Positions 11,227-37,253 of a stretch of DNA of 64,000 bases are shown here, in pieces (the stretch's first letter is position 1; every line of letters starts with the position of its first letter). Where the stretch lies: assembly GCA_020746105.1 (NCBI GenBank), contig CM036618.1:1054001-1118000 (forward strand), in the 5' to 3' direction. The notes beneath the pieces are model-generated. The model made no database searches, had not been told where the DNA came from, and was given only the letters and a program-made list of their open reading frames with translations. Made by a program: the position numbers and the translations under genes. This DNA comes from Trogon surrucura. Its lineage: Eukaryota; Chordata; Aves; Trogoniformes; Trogonidae.

Positions 11227-12065
11227 GGGAGGAGGAGGAGGGCTGTTTTCTGGGCCTCTGCTGAGCAGCCCGGGTTTGGTCTGCGGGACGCCAGCACAGC
11301 CGGAGCGAGCTGGGGATGAGCGATGCCGCGTGGTGTGTCGCAAGTGTCAGATGGGGAAGTAGAAGGAGGCAGCTGGAGCTGGGTTTTGGGGAGAGCTGCA
11401 GTAGGTGGGCGGGCTGGATTCGGGGCTGCAGGCATTTCCTTAACCCTCGAGGCAAAGCGTGTGTGTTTGGGAGGGAGCGTGTTGTTCACGCTGAGAACGT
11501 GACAGAGTTGTGAAGATCATTTTTTGGCCCTGAGCAGTAAAAAAACCCAGATGAGGATTTGTCTGTGGGGAAACCCTCTTGTGGAACGAGCTTTGGGAAA
11601 GCTGCAGAGGAAGTTTCTTGGCGCAGCGGGTGCCGACTTGTTCTGCCTCCCGTGGGGCTACACACCAGGAGTTATGGGAGTTACCTCCAACAGTTAAAGC
11701 CAGGGGTAGAGGCGTGAAGTTGTGCCAAGGAGAGTCATGCTGGCAGCGAGATGGGCCGGGCACTGGGACAACTTTCCAGCGGGGAAGTGGTTGGAAGGGT
11801 TACTGGGAGGGGAGTGGAAAGCGGCGCTGGAGTACAGCACCGGGTCACTGGGGAGGTGGGTATTTATTGACAGGAACGTTTGCAGAAGCCAGGCTCCCCG
11901 GGAGTTAGACGCTGTTCAAACAGTGTGCAATAGGAAGTCGTTCTCCGCGCTGCTGCCTTTGGAGTGTCTTCTCTTTTTGGGCTCTGTGTGAAGCAGGCGG
12001 GTTTTTTTACCTTCAAATTGTTCCGAATCGACCAGGTTGGATTAATATATCACTCTTTTCTCCAG
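11227..12065. other. HADHB intron 1, last part
   Basis: Unique intronic sequence up to exon 2. No coding, RNA or repeat signal recognised. Confidence 0.6.
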
Positions 12066-12081
12066 CTTTCTAGGTATCAAG

Positions 12082-26976
<14,895 letters not shown>

Positions 26977-27227
26977 CGGGACAAGGGACTGGTGTGTCCC
27001 GTGCCTGGCAATGCCATTTCAATGCACTCAGAAAAACATACGCACGGTCCTTCTCGGAAAGGATTCTTGGTGGCCTTTGTAAATAACCTTTTAGCTACTC
27101 AGCCAGTAATTTTCAACTAACGGAACACGCTCTGAGAAATATTCCACTTCCAGGAGAGTAAACGTTAACGTTGCTCACAGCCTTTCCAGGATCCTTGTAA
27201 CCTCTCTGGTTTTTACTGTACCTCTTC

Positions 27228-27233
27228 AATAAA
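27228..27233 (+). terminator. HADHB: HADHB poly(A) signal
   Basis: AATAAA about 250 bases past the HADHB stop. A second AATAAA lies at 27513. An inverted one (TTTATT, 27270-27275) would serve - strand transcripts, giving a convergent pair. Confidence 0.8.
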
Positions 27234-27819
27234 TCAAGATTTCTCTCCCCCCCTCCTCCTCCAAAAAAATTTATTCCAAAGCTGTGTACAGAGAACTGGG
27301 TTTGGAGATAAGGAAAATGTAAAGTCCTGGAGGTTGGTGGTCTGAGGTGTGAATTAATGTGTCCTTGTAGGGAGTAACAACCATTTTCAGAGACGGGATC
27401 AAACCGAGTTGGCCGACCTGGTCTGTAAGGAGGGAATTTGCTGCGCGATGTCCAAGCAGCGTTGGAATTGGCAAATTGCTTCTGACAAAGTAATGTCACT
27501 GATGGTAGCCACAATAAATCAGGAGGAAAAAGAAACCCAAACAACAAACGAGTCTGGCGTTTTTCTTTCCTTCCTCTCGCCTGAAACGTGTCGGGGCTGG
27601 TTTGTGTGGGGTTTGTCGGGGGAAATGTGCGCTCTGAGCTTCTGCTTTCTGAGCTGGGAGCTGGCTCTGAGCTCACCCAGAACCCACCTTGAGCTCCAGA
27701 GCCCCAACGAACCATCAAAATATTCTGAAGCTTTCGGTAACTCCTGCTTCTCCGTGGCACCTCGATTACACACTCCCAGCAGCTGGAGATGGAGAAAGAG
27801 GAGCAGCATCAGGCTTATG
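27234..27819. other. Intergenic sequence downstream of HADHB
   Basis: Contains a second AATAAA at 27513-27518 on + and TTTATT at 27270-27275 (AATAAA on -). A 215-codon - strand open frame (27113-27760) has no recognisable similarity. No gene supported. Confidence 0.55.
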
Positions 27820-28170
27820 CAGAATCACTAGAGTCAGAATCGTTTTGGTTGGAAAAGACCTTTAAGATCATCGAGTCCAACCATGAACCCAGCCCTGCCA
27901 GGGCCACCACTGACCCATGGCCCTGAGCTCCACATCTGCACGGCTCTGAGACCCCTCCAGGGGTGGGGACTCCACCCCTGCCCTGGGCAGCCTGGGCCAG
28001 GGCTTCACAGTTGTTTTGGTGAAGAAATTTTTCCCAATATCCAATCTAAACCTCACCTGGAGCAACTTGAGGCCGTTTGCTCTCATTCTATCTCTTGTTC
28101 CTTGGTTGAACAGACTGATCCCCACCTCGCTACAACCTCCTTTAAGGTAGTTGCAGAGAGTGAGCAGTGT
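27820..28170 (-). mobile_element. CR1 LINE 3' fragment
   Basis: Inverted CR1 from CAGAATCACTAGAGTCAGAA through GGGGACTCCACCCCTGCC to GAGAGTGAGCAG. Confidence 0.93.
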
Positions 28171-28622
28171 CTGGGGGGTGCTGAGGTCTGACCCTGGGCT
28201 AAAGTTGAACCTCACAGCCCAACAATATATCTAATATATATAATCGCACATAGTGTTAATCACATACATAATGTATTGCTGATCTGAGTATGAATATTTA
28301 TATATTTCGATGCCAATCTCTGAGAGCTTTGCTGTGACGCTTGTTGTGTAATGATAACCAGCAGAACGGTCTGTCTTTATGCCGAGGCATGTTGCAAAGC
28401 CGTGAGATCAGGTGTCTGGCCTTGTTGAGAAATACACGGTTAAAGGCAAAATTAATTGAGAAATTGCCTTGGACCAAAACTGATAGAGAAATTACCTTGG
28501 ACCAACGTAGAGAAACTCCCTTGGATTCCTCCCTGAGCCCCGGCCAGGCTTTGGGTGGAATCCAACAGGGAGCGTGACACCTGATGTGTGAAGTGTCAAA
28601 ATAATGTTTATTTGATTATATT
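28171..28622. other. AT-rich, possibly LTR-derived stretch
   Basis: Holds an AT-rich block (ATATATCTAATATATATAAT near 28224), a threefold imperfect repeat of about 24-28 bp at 28457-28526 (GAGAAATTGCCTTGGACC and variants), and an inverted AATAAA near 28607. It resembles ERV LTR material but no ends could be set. Confidence 0.4.
28457..28526 (+). repeat. Short tandem repeat, three units
   Basis: Three successive units built on GAGAAATTRCCTTGGACCAA, the last truncated to GAGAAACTCCCTTGGA. Confidence 0.75.
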
Positions 28623-29246
28623 GTGGCCAGGAAGGCCAATGGCATCCTGGGGTGTTTTAGAAGGGGGGTGGTTAGTAGGTTGAGAGAGGTTCTGCTTCCC
28701 CTCTACTCTGCCCTGGTGAGGCCACATCTGGAATCTTGTGTCCAGTTCTGGGCCCCTCAGCTCCAGAGGGACAGGGAACTGCTGGAGAGAGTCCAGCGCA
28801 GCCCCAGGGATGATGGAGGGAGTGGAACATCTCCCTGGTGAGGAAAGGCTGAGGGAGCTGGGGCTCTGCAGCTTGGAGGAGACTGAGGGGAGACCTTATT
28901 AATGTTTACAAATATATAAAGGGTGAGTGTCAGGAGGATGGAGCCAGGCTCTTCTCGGTGACAACCAATGACAGGACAAGGGGTAATGGGCTGAAACTGG
29001 AACAGAAGAGGTTCCGCTTAAACTCGAGAAGAAACTTCTTCTCAGTGAGGGTGCCGGAGCCCTGGAACAGGCTGCCCAGGGAGGGTGTGGAGTCTCCTGC
29101 TCTGGAGACATTCAAGACCCGCCTGGACACGTTCCTGTGTAGCATTATCGAGGCGTTCCTGCTCTGGCAGGGGGATTGGACTGGATGATCTTTCGAGGTC
29201 CCTTCCACTCCCCAACATTCTGTGATTCTGTGATTCTGTGATATAA
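28623..29246 (+). mobile_element. CR1 LINE 3' fragment
   Basis: About 620 bp with the end of ORF2 ([20 protein letters not shown]) and a triple TGATTCTG tail at 29220-29242. Confidence 0.95.
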
Positions 29247-30336
29247 AGCTGGACCCTCTTGCAGTGGCTTTGGAGACCTCCCCTAGGAGTGGACGCGCTG
29301 TACCAACCTCCCAGTTGCTGGGACAGGCTCTCCAAATCCTCGCTGCACCCAGGGCTCCCCAGCGACTGCGGGTCTGGATGATGGCCAAGTATCAGGGGAA
29401 CTGGTGATGGACGTTTCTTAATCGCTGTAGTTAACCTTGTGGGGTAACGCTGAGGTGCGTTACCGTGCTTATTCTCTTTGCTGCTCAAAACCAGAGTACA
29501 GAAGCAGCTTACAGTTTCAACTCCGTGCATTACCTTATTCTTGCAACACCTTGAAATAGGTGGTAAAATAAGTCTGGTCTTTTAGAGGGTTTAATCCCCC
29601 GCCCCGTGGGGTGTCGGGGCGGGCAGAGCGTTGCCGTGGGCGGTGGTTGGGTCCCTACATGCTTGGCGGGGCAGGGCAGCAGCAAGTCAGGATCTGACTC
29701 ATTCCCGAGGCTCATCCTGCTCCCCTCGCCTGCTCAGCCCCTGCTTCCCCCGCCGGGACCCTCGTCGTTGTTGGCAAAGCCGCTGCGGTGCTGGTCTGTG
29801 CAGGGAAGGTGCCGAGGGGGAACGGGTGGGCTGGCTGCGACCAGCTGGGAGGGGAGATGGGGGATCCTTTGAGGAGCTCCTTCCCCAGCCCTCGGCGCAG
29901 ATGGAGCACTCTCCTCTGACCTTCACCTCCCCAAAATGTTGGGGAGTCCCCTCTGAGCCCAGCGGGGCCGTTTCCCGGGCAGAGCGGGGCCGCTGGGGCG
30001 CGCACGGGGCTGTGCCCGCAGAGGCAGGACCAGGGCAAAGGTTTTCTTTCACTGTTCCCGGTGTTCTGCAGCGACCCGGGGTGGAGGTGTGAGGTGAAGG
30101 GCGGTGAGGAGGAGGAGGAGGAAGTAAGGCTGAGGAAGGGATCGGGCTGGGCTGGGGGAGCTGTGCCGTACCCGTGTCCCCCGGCCTGGGCTGACGGAGG
30201 CGGCGAGTGCGGGCGAGCCAGGGCTGGTCTCATCTCCGGGGTGTGCCGGGACGGGTGTGCCGGGACGGGTGTGGGGGGCACAGACCGGGTGTCATGGACA
30301 ATGGCCACCAACACCCCCCAGGGAAACATTGGTGGG
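29247..30336. other. GC-rich sequence upstream of the SAM-domain gene
   Basis: Unique, increasingly GC-rich. The first exon and promoter of the SAM gene probably lie here, but no exon can be fixed. Purine-rich GAGGAGGAGGAGGAAG at about 30110. Confidence 0.45.
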
Positions 30337-30337
30337 C

Positions 30338-31003
30338 AAGGACCATGCGCTGGGGGGTATTTGGTTGGTGGGACATGGCGGGGCTGGTCTGGGTGCGAGC
30401 CCCAGGACCCCCCAGCTGATGAAACCTCCTTTACAGGGAGCCTGAGCTGTCTCCGCTGCCCCCCATGGACACCCGGGCTCAGGATGGGGCTGAGGCTCCC
30501 CTGGAGGGACACCCAACGGCCGAGGTGAGTGTGGGGCAGGGAATGGGGGGCTGGAGACACCCCACAGGTAACTGGGGCTGGGCCCTGGGGGTTGGGGGAC
30601 CCCTGGAGTTATTACAGAACCACGGAAAGGTTCGGGCTGGAAGGGGCCTTAAAGCCCATCCAGTTGCAGCCCCTGCCCTGCGCAGGGACCCCTCCCGCCA
30701 GCCCAGGGCGCTCCCAGCCCCGTCCAGCCTGGCCTTGGGCACTGCCGGGGACGGGCTGCCACAGCTGCTCTGGGCAGCCGGGCCGGGCTCTCACCTCCCT
30801 CACGGTGAAGAATTTCTTCCCAATATCTCATCTAAATCTGCCCTCTTTCAGTTAAAAATAAGAATAGAAGGTCTCTGCTTTGGGAGCTTCTCTTCTGCAG
30901 CTGAGCAGCCCCAGCTCTCCCAGCCCGTCCTCACAGGGAGCTGCTCCAGCCCCCTGAGCATCTCGGTGGCCTCCTCGGGACCCGCTCCAACAGCTCCACG
31001 TCC
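30338..31003 (+). repeat. Parent copy of the inverted segmental duplication
   Basis: Matches the reverse complement of 25877-26530. Breakpoints are at AAGGACCATG (30338) on one side and inside the CR1 (CAGCTCCACGTCCT, about 31003) on the other. Confidence 0.9.
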
Positions 31004-31715
31004 TTCTGGTGCTGAGGGCCCCAGAGCTGGGCACAGAGCTGCAGGGGGGTCTCAGCCCCAGCCCCCCCAGCCCTTCTCTGGGGGGCTGCTCTCCATCCCC
31101 TCCTCCCCAGCCTGGCTCTGGGCTTGGGATTGCCCCGAGCCGGGGCCAGGACCTTGCCCTGGGCCTTGCTGACCCTCCTGAGCTGGGCACGGCCCCACCT
31201 CTCCAGCCTGGCCAGGCCGGGTGGGGAGAACTGTGCTGAGGAGGAGCCAGCCTGACTGTGTTGCTTCCCTGGGGCTGGAGGGACAGGCCGGGGGGACAAG
31301 TGGACACCCCGGCTCACCCCTCTTCCCCCCCGGTGCAGGTGTCGGAGGGTGCCCGGCGGGAGCAGCGCCCGGCGGGGCAGTGGACAGTGGCCGAGGTGGG
31401 TGCCTGGCTGGCAGAGCGGAGCGGGGCCGGGGGGCTGGAGGAGCTGGCCCACGAACACGCCGTCTCGGGCCGTGTCCTGCTGCGGTTGACGGAGGGGACC
31501 CTTCGGCGCATGGGGGTGGCCCCGCGGAGCCGGCGCCGGGAGCTGCTGCGGGAGCTGCTGCGGCTGCGGTTGCAGCAAGAGCTCGAGGAGCTGCTGAGCA
31601 TCGTCGGGGGTGAGCATCTCCCCTAACTGATGAGGGGGGGCATCGGCCGCGATGATGCCGAGGGGTCGGGCTGGTCCTCCCCAGGTGGTCACTGTCATCT
31701 CTCTCCCCAGAGTGA
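30465..31715 (+). CDS. Small SAM-domain protein
   Basis: Three exons join in frame: 30465-30524 (ATG to a GTGAGTG donor), 31339-31609 (GTGCAG acceptor, GTGAGC donor) and 31711-31715 (CCCCAG acceptor, split Glu codon, TGA). The product is 111 residues. A single SAM fold occupies about residues 33-95: QWTVAEVGAWLAE, LEELAHEHAVSGRVLLRLTE, LRRMGV and a final Arg/Leu-rich helix LLRELLRLRLQQELEELL. SAM domains mediate homo- or hetero-polymerisation. The layout resembles the short SAMD10/SAMD12-type proteins, but I cannot assign an orthologue. The frame stays open from the ATG back to the acceptor at 30436, so an upstream coding exon is possible. CR1 fills intron 1 of the model. Its first exon has an inverted copy in HADHB intron 15. 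Confidence 0.75.
30604..31240 (-). mobile_element. CR1 LINE fragment, young GC-rich subfamily
   Basis: Inverted CR1 from ATTACAGAACCACGGAAAGG to CTCTCCAGCCTGGCCAGGCC. Bases 30898-31225 are almost identical to 63533-63848. Confidence 0.94.
31339..31609 (+). CDS. SAM-domain exon
   Basis: 271 bases, phase 0 in and phase 1 out, holding the whole SAM domain. Consensus acceptor and donor on both sides. Very GC-rich third positions, as in microchromosomal bird genes. Confidence 0.82.
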
Positions 31716-32136
31716 AGGGGATGTCCCTGCAGATGTCCCTGCGGATGTCCTGGAGCCTGCGGGAGGAGCGATGACGCCCTGGAGAGGACAAAGCAGCAGC
31801 TGGAACTGAGCACCCCGCGCAGCAGCGGTGCTGGAGGGAGCCTCAACGTCCCCCTCGGAGAAGCCCAAACCTGGCTGGTGCTGGCAGGCGGGGCAGGGGG
31901 AGGTGACACAAGCTGAGGGTGGCTGCCCCTCATGCCACCAGCTCCCATGGAGTCCCACTGGCTCTGGCAAGCTGGGAGGGGAGCCCTACCAGCCCCCCCA
32001 CAAGATGCTGTTGCAACCACGGAGCAGCCTGGCCCCAGGAATGTCCCTCCAGCGACGGGGCACAGTGACCTGCCTGCCTGTGAAGCTGAGGGGCTGGCAG
32101 CAGGGGGACAAGTTCCTGAGTTGCTGCGTTGGGGGA
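31716..32136 (+). other. Presumed 3'UTR and flank of the SAM gene
   Basis: Unique GC-rich sequence after the TGA. No AATAAA before the next CR1, so the 3' end is not defined. Confidence 0.4.
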
Positions 32137-32478
32137 ATCACGGAATCATTAAGGTTGGAAAAGACCTCTAAGATCGTGTAGTTAAACCGTCAACCCAACA
32201 CCACCGTGACCACTAAATTATATCCTTAAGTGCCAAGTTTACAGATCTTTTGAACACCTCCAGGGATGGCAAATCCATCACTCCCTGGGCAGCCTGTGCC
32301 AGTGCCTGACAACCCTTTCCATAATGAAATGCTTCCTCATATCCAACCTAAACCTGCCCTGATGCAACTTGAGGCCATTTCTTCTTGTCCTATTGCTTGT
32401 TCCTTTGTTCAACAGACTGACCCCACCTCACTACAACCTCCTTTAGGATAGTTGTAGAGAGTGAGAAGGTCTCCCCGT
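32137..32478 (-). mobile_element. CR1 LINE 3' fragment
   Basis: Inverted CR1 beginning AATCACGGAATCATTAAGGT. Confidence 0.94.
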
Positions 32479-33307
32479 CCTTCCCCACAGAAGAAGGGGG
32501 GCCCTTCACCCCCGCAATACCCCCCCATGGCACCCTGAGTCTCAGTGGTCCAAGAGTTCAGGAGGCTCCAGCCAGATCCTGTGGACCCCACGAAGAAGGA
32601 GGGGGGGTCCTGGAGAGGGGAGGCAGCATCCAGCTGGGTAGCACAGAAGTGGGTCTGGGGGGACAGCTTTGGGGGGACAGCTTTGGGGGGACCCTGCGTG
32701 CAGGGCTGTGGTTGGGGGGCTGATGCTCATGGGGAGCCTTTGGGATTCCCCTGAGGGAGCCCCAGGGTGACTTGTGGGGGTGAGGTGCAGGGGTGGTGGT
32801 GGGGGGAGCAGCTGTGGGGACCGCAGAGCAGTGATGCTGTCCTGCCATGGTGCCAGCCCACGGTGACCTTCTGCGTGACATCCGCTCCCCCAACGAGAGC
32901 CTGAACCCCCCAGGTCTGCCCAGCCCTGGGGCAGGGATTAAAGAAGTGCCCTTAAAGATCAAAAAACTGATTTTTACGCATTCCATTGAACCCAGTCGCT
33001 TCCCTCCTGACCCCTTCCCAGCTGCCCCAGGTACGGGGACGGGCACGGCTGCGGGGACAGGGACACGGGATGGATCACAGCGGGGACGTGATGAGCCCCA
33101 GCTCAGCCCGAGCAGCCCAGCGACCACAACGAGGGGCTGGAAGCGGCGCCCTCCATGAGTAGGAAATCCTGAAGGAGGCTGGGGAGAAGCCTCCAAACCT
33201 TGCCTGGTCTCCCGGGAGCCTCCCCCCTGGCGACAGGATCTTCCCTGGCTACACGTGTGTGTGTGCACGAACGCGTGTGTGCACATGAACGAGCGCGCGT
33301 GTGTTTG
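32479..33307. other. Intergenic, no gene supported
   Basis: GC-rich unique sequence with a triplicated GGGGGGACAGCTTT-like motif at 32655-32690, an ATTAAA at 32937 and a TG/CA-rich stretch from 33250. Open frames are not conserved-looking. Confidence 0.5.
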
Positions 33308-33310
33308 TGA
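33250..33310 (+). repeat. Alternating CA/TG low-complexity tract
   Basis: ACACGTGTGTGTGTGCACGA and similar alternating purine-pyrimidine steps; another such tract is at 33422-33475. These sequences can adopt Z-DNA. Confidence 0.7.
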
Positions 33311-33394
33311 CCTTTAGAGTTCCCTTCGAGCCCAACACAGTTTCTGATTCTGTGATTCTGTGATTCTATGATTCTGTGATTCTGTGATTCTGTG
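33308..33394 (+). mobile_element. CR1 LINE 3' tail with expanded octamers
   Basis: Short CR1 3' end (GACCTTTAGAGTTCCCTTCG) followed by about six TGATTCTG/TGATTCTA octamers. Confidence 0.9.
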
Positions 33395-34010
33395 TCCGTG
33401 CAGGTTTGTATCTCCCTGTGCCTGTGCGTGTGGCACACGTGTGTCTGCGTGTGTTCACACGTGTGTGTGCGCACCGAGGGGGGTGTGCACTGCCTTGCTG
33501 CGGGCTCTTTGCTGGGCCCTCAGACCCCTCCAACACACGTGAGCACCCACAGGGGCACGGGGAGACCCCTCTCTCTTCCTCCCTCCGCCCCCCCCACCTC
33601 AGACCCCTTTTTGAGGGGTTTTCCTCCCGCCCCGTGAGTCCCACAGCCGTGGGGGTACTGAGTGGAGCAGGACAAGCCCCTTCCCCAACGCATCATCCTC
33701 GCTCTTCTGGTGCTGCAACTCCCCCTCCCTTTTCCCCCTTTCTCTTGAGGTACTTGGCGCCAGGTGTGATTCCTTCAAAGCAAATCGACCTGGGAGGAAC
33801 GTGGGCTGTGACAGACAGAGGCTGCCAGAGCATGAGGGTGACCCGCGATGTACCTGGCTCCCACCTCTCCGAGTGTCTGGGGGAGCAGCAAGGGCAGTCC
33901 CTCACCTCCTGACAGCCCGACACTCCCTGGGTCTGCGGGACTGGTGGAAAATACCAGAATATTTCACAGCCAGGGGGGCTGGGGTGGAGAAGTACCTGAC
34001 AAAGGTCAAT
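33395..34010. other. Intergenic, no gene supported
   Basis: TG-rich start, then C-rich unique sequence. Nothing recognised. Confidence 0.5.
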
Positions 34011-34127
34011 CACAGCACCACAAAGGTTGGAAAAGACCTCTGGCATCATCAAGCCCAACCGTCAGCACCACCGCGACCACTAAATCACGTCCCGAAGTGC
34101 CACGTCTACAAGTTGGGTTTTTTTAAC
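34011..34127 (-). mobile_element. CR1 LINE 3' fragment
   Basis: Inverted CR1: AATCACAGCACCACAAAGGT to a 3'-end internal break. Confidence 0.88.
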
Positions 34128-34268
34128 ACCTCCAAGAATCTTACCCAAAGGTGTCCCCATGGGGGGAAACGAGGCTCAGCCCATCCACTGACCCAGAAGT
34201 CAGAGGTGGTCCATGATGACGTCTCCCCTGACAGAGCTGGTCCATGATGGTATTTTCTCTGACTGTGA
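34128..34268 (-). mobile_element. LTR-like fragment
   Basis: The reverse complement matches 59262-59405 (CCATCACAGTCAGRGAARAT, GATGGGCTGAGCCTC, CCTTTGGGTRAGA). Two copies of the same interspersed element in opposite orientation; the GGTCCATGATG motif is internally repeated. An ERV LTR is the likeliest identity. Confidence 0.6.
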
Positions 34269-34506
34269 TGTTATCTTCCTTAAAATCCCTCCTCTTTCAA
34301 TCCATTTTTATACTATTTTTTTACCTTTCAGGTGGAGCTTGAGTGACTCAAGTCATACTTACTTTTGTTATGATTGGTTTAACTTTCTCTCGCTTCACTT
34401 TTAAAGGTATAGACTAGAAAAATTCAGAGCACAAGCTCGGTGAGGGGTGGTTGCACCTCAAAGGTGGGTAGCTTTTGGGATGGAGGTGTGTTTTGGTGCT
34501 ATAACC

Positions 34507-35030
34507 ATAGAATCAGAGAATCCTAGAATGACCCAGGTTGGAAGGGAGCTCAGAGCTCATCTGACCCAACTCCTACCATGGGCAGGGACGCCCTTAACCA
34601 GCCCAGGTTGCTCCAGGTTCATCCAACCTCTTGCACAAAGTCCCTCCCCAGCTCCCTGCAGGTTCCCTTCAGGCACTGCAGGCAGGGACAAGGTGCCCCC
34701 GGAGTCTCCTCTTCCCCAGCTGAACACCCCCAGCTCCCTCAGCCTGTCCTCGCAGCAGAGCTGCTCCAGCCCCTGGCTCAGCTCTGTGGCCTCCTCTGGA
34801 CTCGTCCCAGCAGCTCCATGTCCCTCTCACGGTGGGGACACCAGCACTGGGCGCAGGGTTCGAGGTGGGGTCTCGGCAGAGCCGAGCCAAGGGGGAGAAT
34901 CCCCTCTCCTGCCCTGCTGGCCGCCCTCCTCTGGATGCAGCCCAGGGCAGGGTTGGCCTCTGGGCTGCACGAGCGCCCGGCCGGCTCAGGGGGAGCTGCT
35001 CGGCCACCAACACCCCCGAGTCCTTCATAC
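34507..35030 (-). mobile_element. CR1 LINE fragment
   Basis: About 520 bp of inverted CR1 starting AATCAGAGAATCCTAGAATG. Confidence 0.93.
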
Positions 35031-35199
35031 CATAGAAACAGATGTAGACAACACCTTACTCTTCAGTTTTCATCCCAGCAGTGTGCCTGAGGGGAATCAA
35101 AGGGCAGAGAATAAAATTTCTAGATACCCCCCACCTCGCCTCGCTGGCCTGTCCGTCCCAAAGAGGACGGAGCCACCCAGGGCCACGTTGCGGCTCCGC

Positions 35200-36080
35200 A
35201 GCTGCCACCCGCTCACAGGCCCGTGACCACGCGCAGATCTCCAGCTGCTCCCGCCCGGTGCCCGAGCTGCGGGCGCTCCCATCGAGGCGCTTCAGCCGGG
35301 CTGTGGCCGTGTCCCCTGCTCAGAGGAACAGCCCTGAGCTCCCTCCAGGGGCTCCGGGGACGCTTCCCCGCTGGCTCCCGCGGCCTCAGGAGCCCCTGGC
35401 TCCTCTCCGGGAGAGTCTTCCCGTGCCCAGCTCGCCTCAGAGGGACCGACGGGCTGAAGGCCCTGAGCAGCCCCTGTCCCCGCAGCCCGGCCGTGCCAGC
35501 CCGCAGCTCGGCACCCGCGACCCGGGGCTGTCCCCCCCGCCTCCCTTCGCACCCGGCAGCGAGCCCCTGGGCCGCCCTGAAACCCCCTCTGGGGCGCGGC
35601 CCCTCCGCCCGCCGGCGGGCAGAGCCGGCTCCGGGCCAGGCCAGCCCGTCCCCTGCCAGAGAGCCCCCGGCGGGGCAGAGGCCCCTGTCCGGCCGGCGGA
35701 GCTGCGGCTCCCGCCCAGGCTCGGGCTCTGCTCCCCCAGCCGAGGCTCTGCACGGCGGCCTCTCCCCTCCGCGGGGCTCTGCGCTCCCAGAGGCTTCGGG
35801 CCGAGGCTGGGCCGGGGTCGCCATCGCCCCGGCAACGCCCAGGCCTCGGCGAGAGCTGCCGGCTCCGGGCGGGGCTCTGCGCTGCCCCGGCGCCTCCCGG
35901 CCTCGGGCAGAGCTCGGCAAAGGCCCCGGACACCGAGAGCTGCTGCTGCGGTTGCAGTCCGCGGGCTCCGGAGCGGCTCCTGCCGGCGGCTGCGGGGCTG
36001 AGGGCGCTCAGGGGGAGCCGGGGAGGGGCTGCCCGGGGAGGGCCCTGGCGGGGCAGGGGCAGCAGTTCCGGACCGAAAGG
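35200..36080. promoter_or_regulatory. CpG-rich block of unknown role
   Basis: About 880 bp of very high GC with dense CpG (for example CGGCCGGCGGAGCTGCGGCT), bounded right by a CR1. Long open frames exist on both strands, as expected from GC-richness. GGCTCTGC and GAGGCTCTG words recur every few tens of bases. It could be a CpG-island promoter or first exon of a gene not otherwise visible, or decayed GC-rich repeat. Confidence 0.45.
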
Positions 36081-36085
36081 CGGTG

Positions 36086-36312
36086 GAGGTAGATGAGAGA
36101 CTGGGAAGAAATTCTCCACTGTGAGGGAGGTGAGAGCCCAGCCCGGGCTGCCCAGAGCAGCTGTGGCAGCCCCTCCCCGGCAGTGCCCAAGGCCAGGCTG
36201 GACGGGGCTGGGAGTGCCCTGGGCTGGAGGGAGGGGTCCCTGCCCAGGGCAGGGGCTGCAACTCGATGGGCCTTAAGGTCCCTTCCAGCCCGAACCTTTC
36301 CGTGGTTCTGTA
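36086..36312 (+). mobile_element. CR1 LINE 3' fragment
   Basis: Forward CR1 (GGGAAGAAATTCTCCACTGT to TTTCCGTGGTTCTGTAAC), the same subfamily as the CR1 at 25877-26266. Confidence 0.93.
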
Positions 36313-36844
36313 ACACCTCTCGGATGCCGGGGGGCAGGAGGCGGCGAGGGCGGCAGGAGCGTTCCCCCTGCTCTGGGATGCCTGCCCTCCCAGGGGCTGC
36401 CAGGCAGGTTCCAGAGGAGCTGCTGGAAACCGCTGGAAGGTTCTGGCTGGCTCGGGCCGAGCCCACCAGCCTGGGTGCACGGCCAAGAAGCGTCTGGCCG
36501 CCAGCGGGAGGCTGATGGGACTGTGAGCGAGCACAGCTCGGGTGCGACTGAGCTTCACAGCGGGGTCCTGCCGGGGCGTGTGTGGGTCAGTCCCTTGGGA
36601 GCAGCAGGTCCTGCGTCGGGGCAGAGCCTCCCCCTTGGGCTGGGACGCTGGCCAGGGCAGCTCCTGGGCGCTGAGGGTGCTCTGCTTCATCTCGGTGAGC
36701 GTGTGTGCCATCCGGGTCGTGATTCTAAGCTTAGACCTGGTGTGGTGTAGTGCCCGCTCTTCTCAGCTGATACCGCGACTTGTGAGCTTGTGTCAGCTTT
36801 TGTTTGTTAATAATTTCAGTTTAACCGGATTGGCTGATGAACTG
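36313..36844. other. Intergenic, no gene supported
   Basis: Unique GC-rich sequence, becoming AT-richer from 36720. Nothing recognised. Confidence 0.5.
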
Positions 36845-37253
36845 AGGATGGGAGTGCTCCTCAGAGGGGCGGCTGAGGGCCCTGGGGCTGTTGAGCTGGA
36901 GAAGAGGAGGCTGAGGGGAGACCTTCTTGCTCTCTGCAGCTCCCTGACAGGAGGGGGCAGCCGGGGGGGTCGGGCTCTGCTCCCAAAGAGTAAGAGGAAA
37001 TGGCCTCAAGTTCCTCCAGGGGACGTTAGATTGGATATGAAGGGAAATTTTCTTCCCCCAAAAGGTTGTCAAGCCCTGGCCCAGGCTGCCCAGGGCAGGG
37101 GTGGAGTCCCCACCCCTGGAGGGGTCTCAGAGCCGTGCAGATGTGGAGCTCAGGGACATGGGGCAGTGGTGGCCCTGGCAGCGCTGGGTTCACAGCTGGA
37201 CTTGATGATCTTGAAGGTCTTTTCCAACTGGAACAATTCTGTGATTCTCTGTA
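36845..37253 (+). mobile_element. CR1 LINE 3' fragment
   Basis: Forward CR1 with the ORF2 end ([20 protein letters not shown]) and the tail AATTCTGTGATTCTCTG. Confidence 0.94.

Noticed and set aside
27113..27760. 215-codon - strand open frame downstream of HADHB
   Set aside because: Covers the HADHB 3'UTR and poly(A) region in antisense; no recognisable similarity.
35437..36711. 424-codon - strand open frame
   Set aside because: Runs across a CpG-rich block and into a CR1; no recognisable domain. GC-rich DNA has few stops, and equally long frames occur on the other strand.
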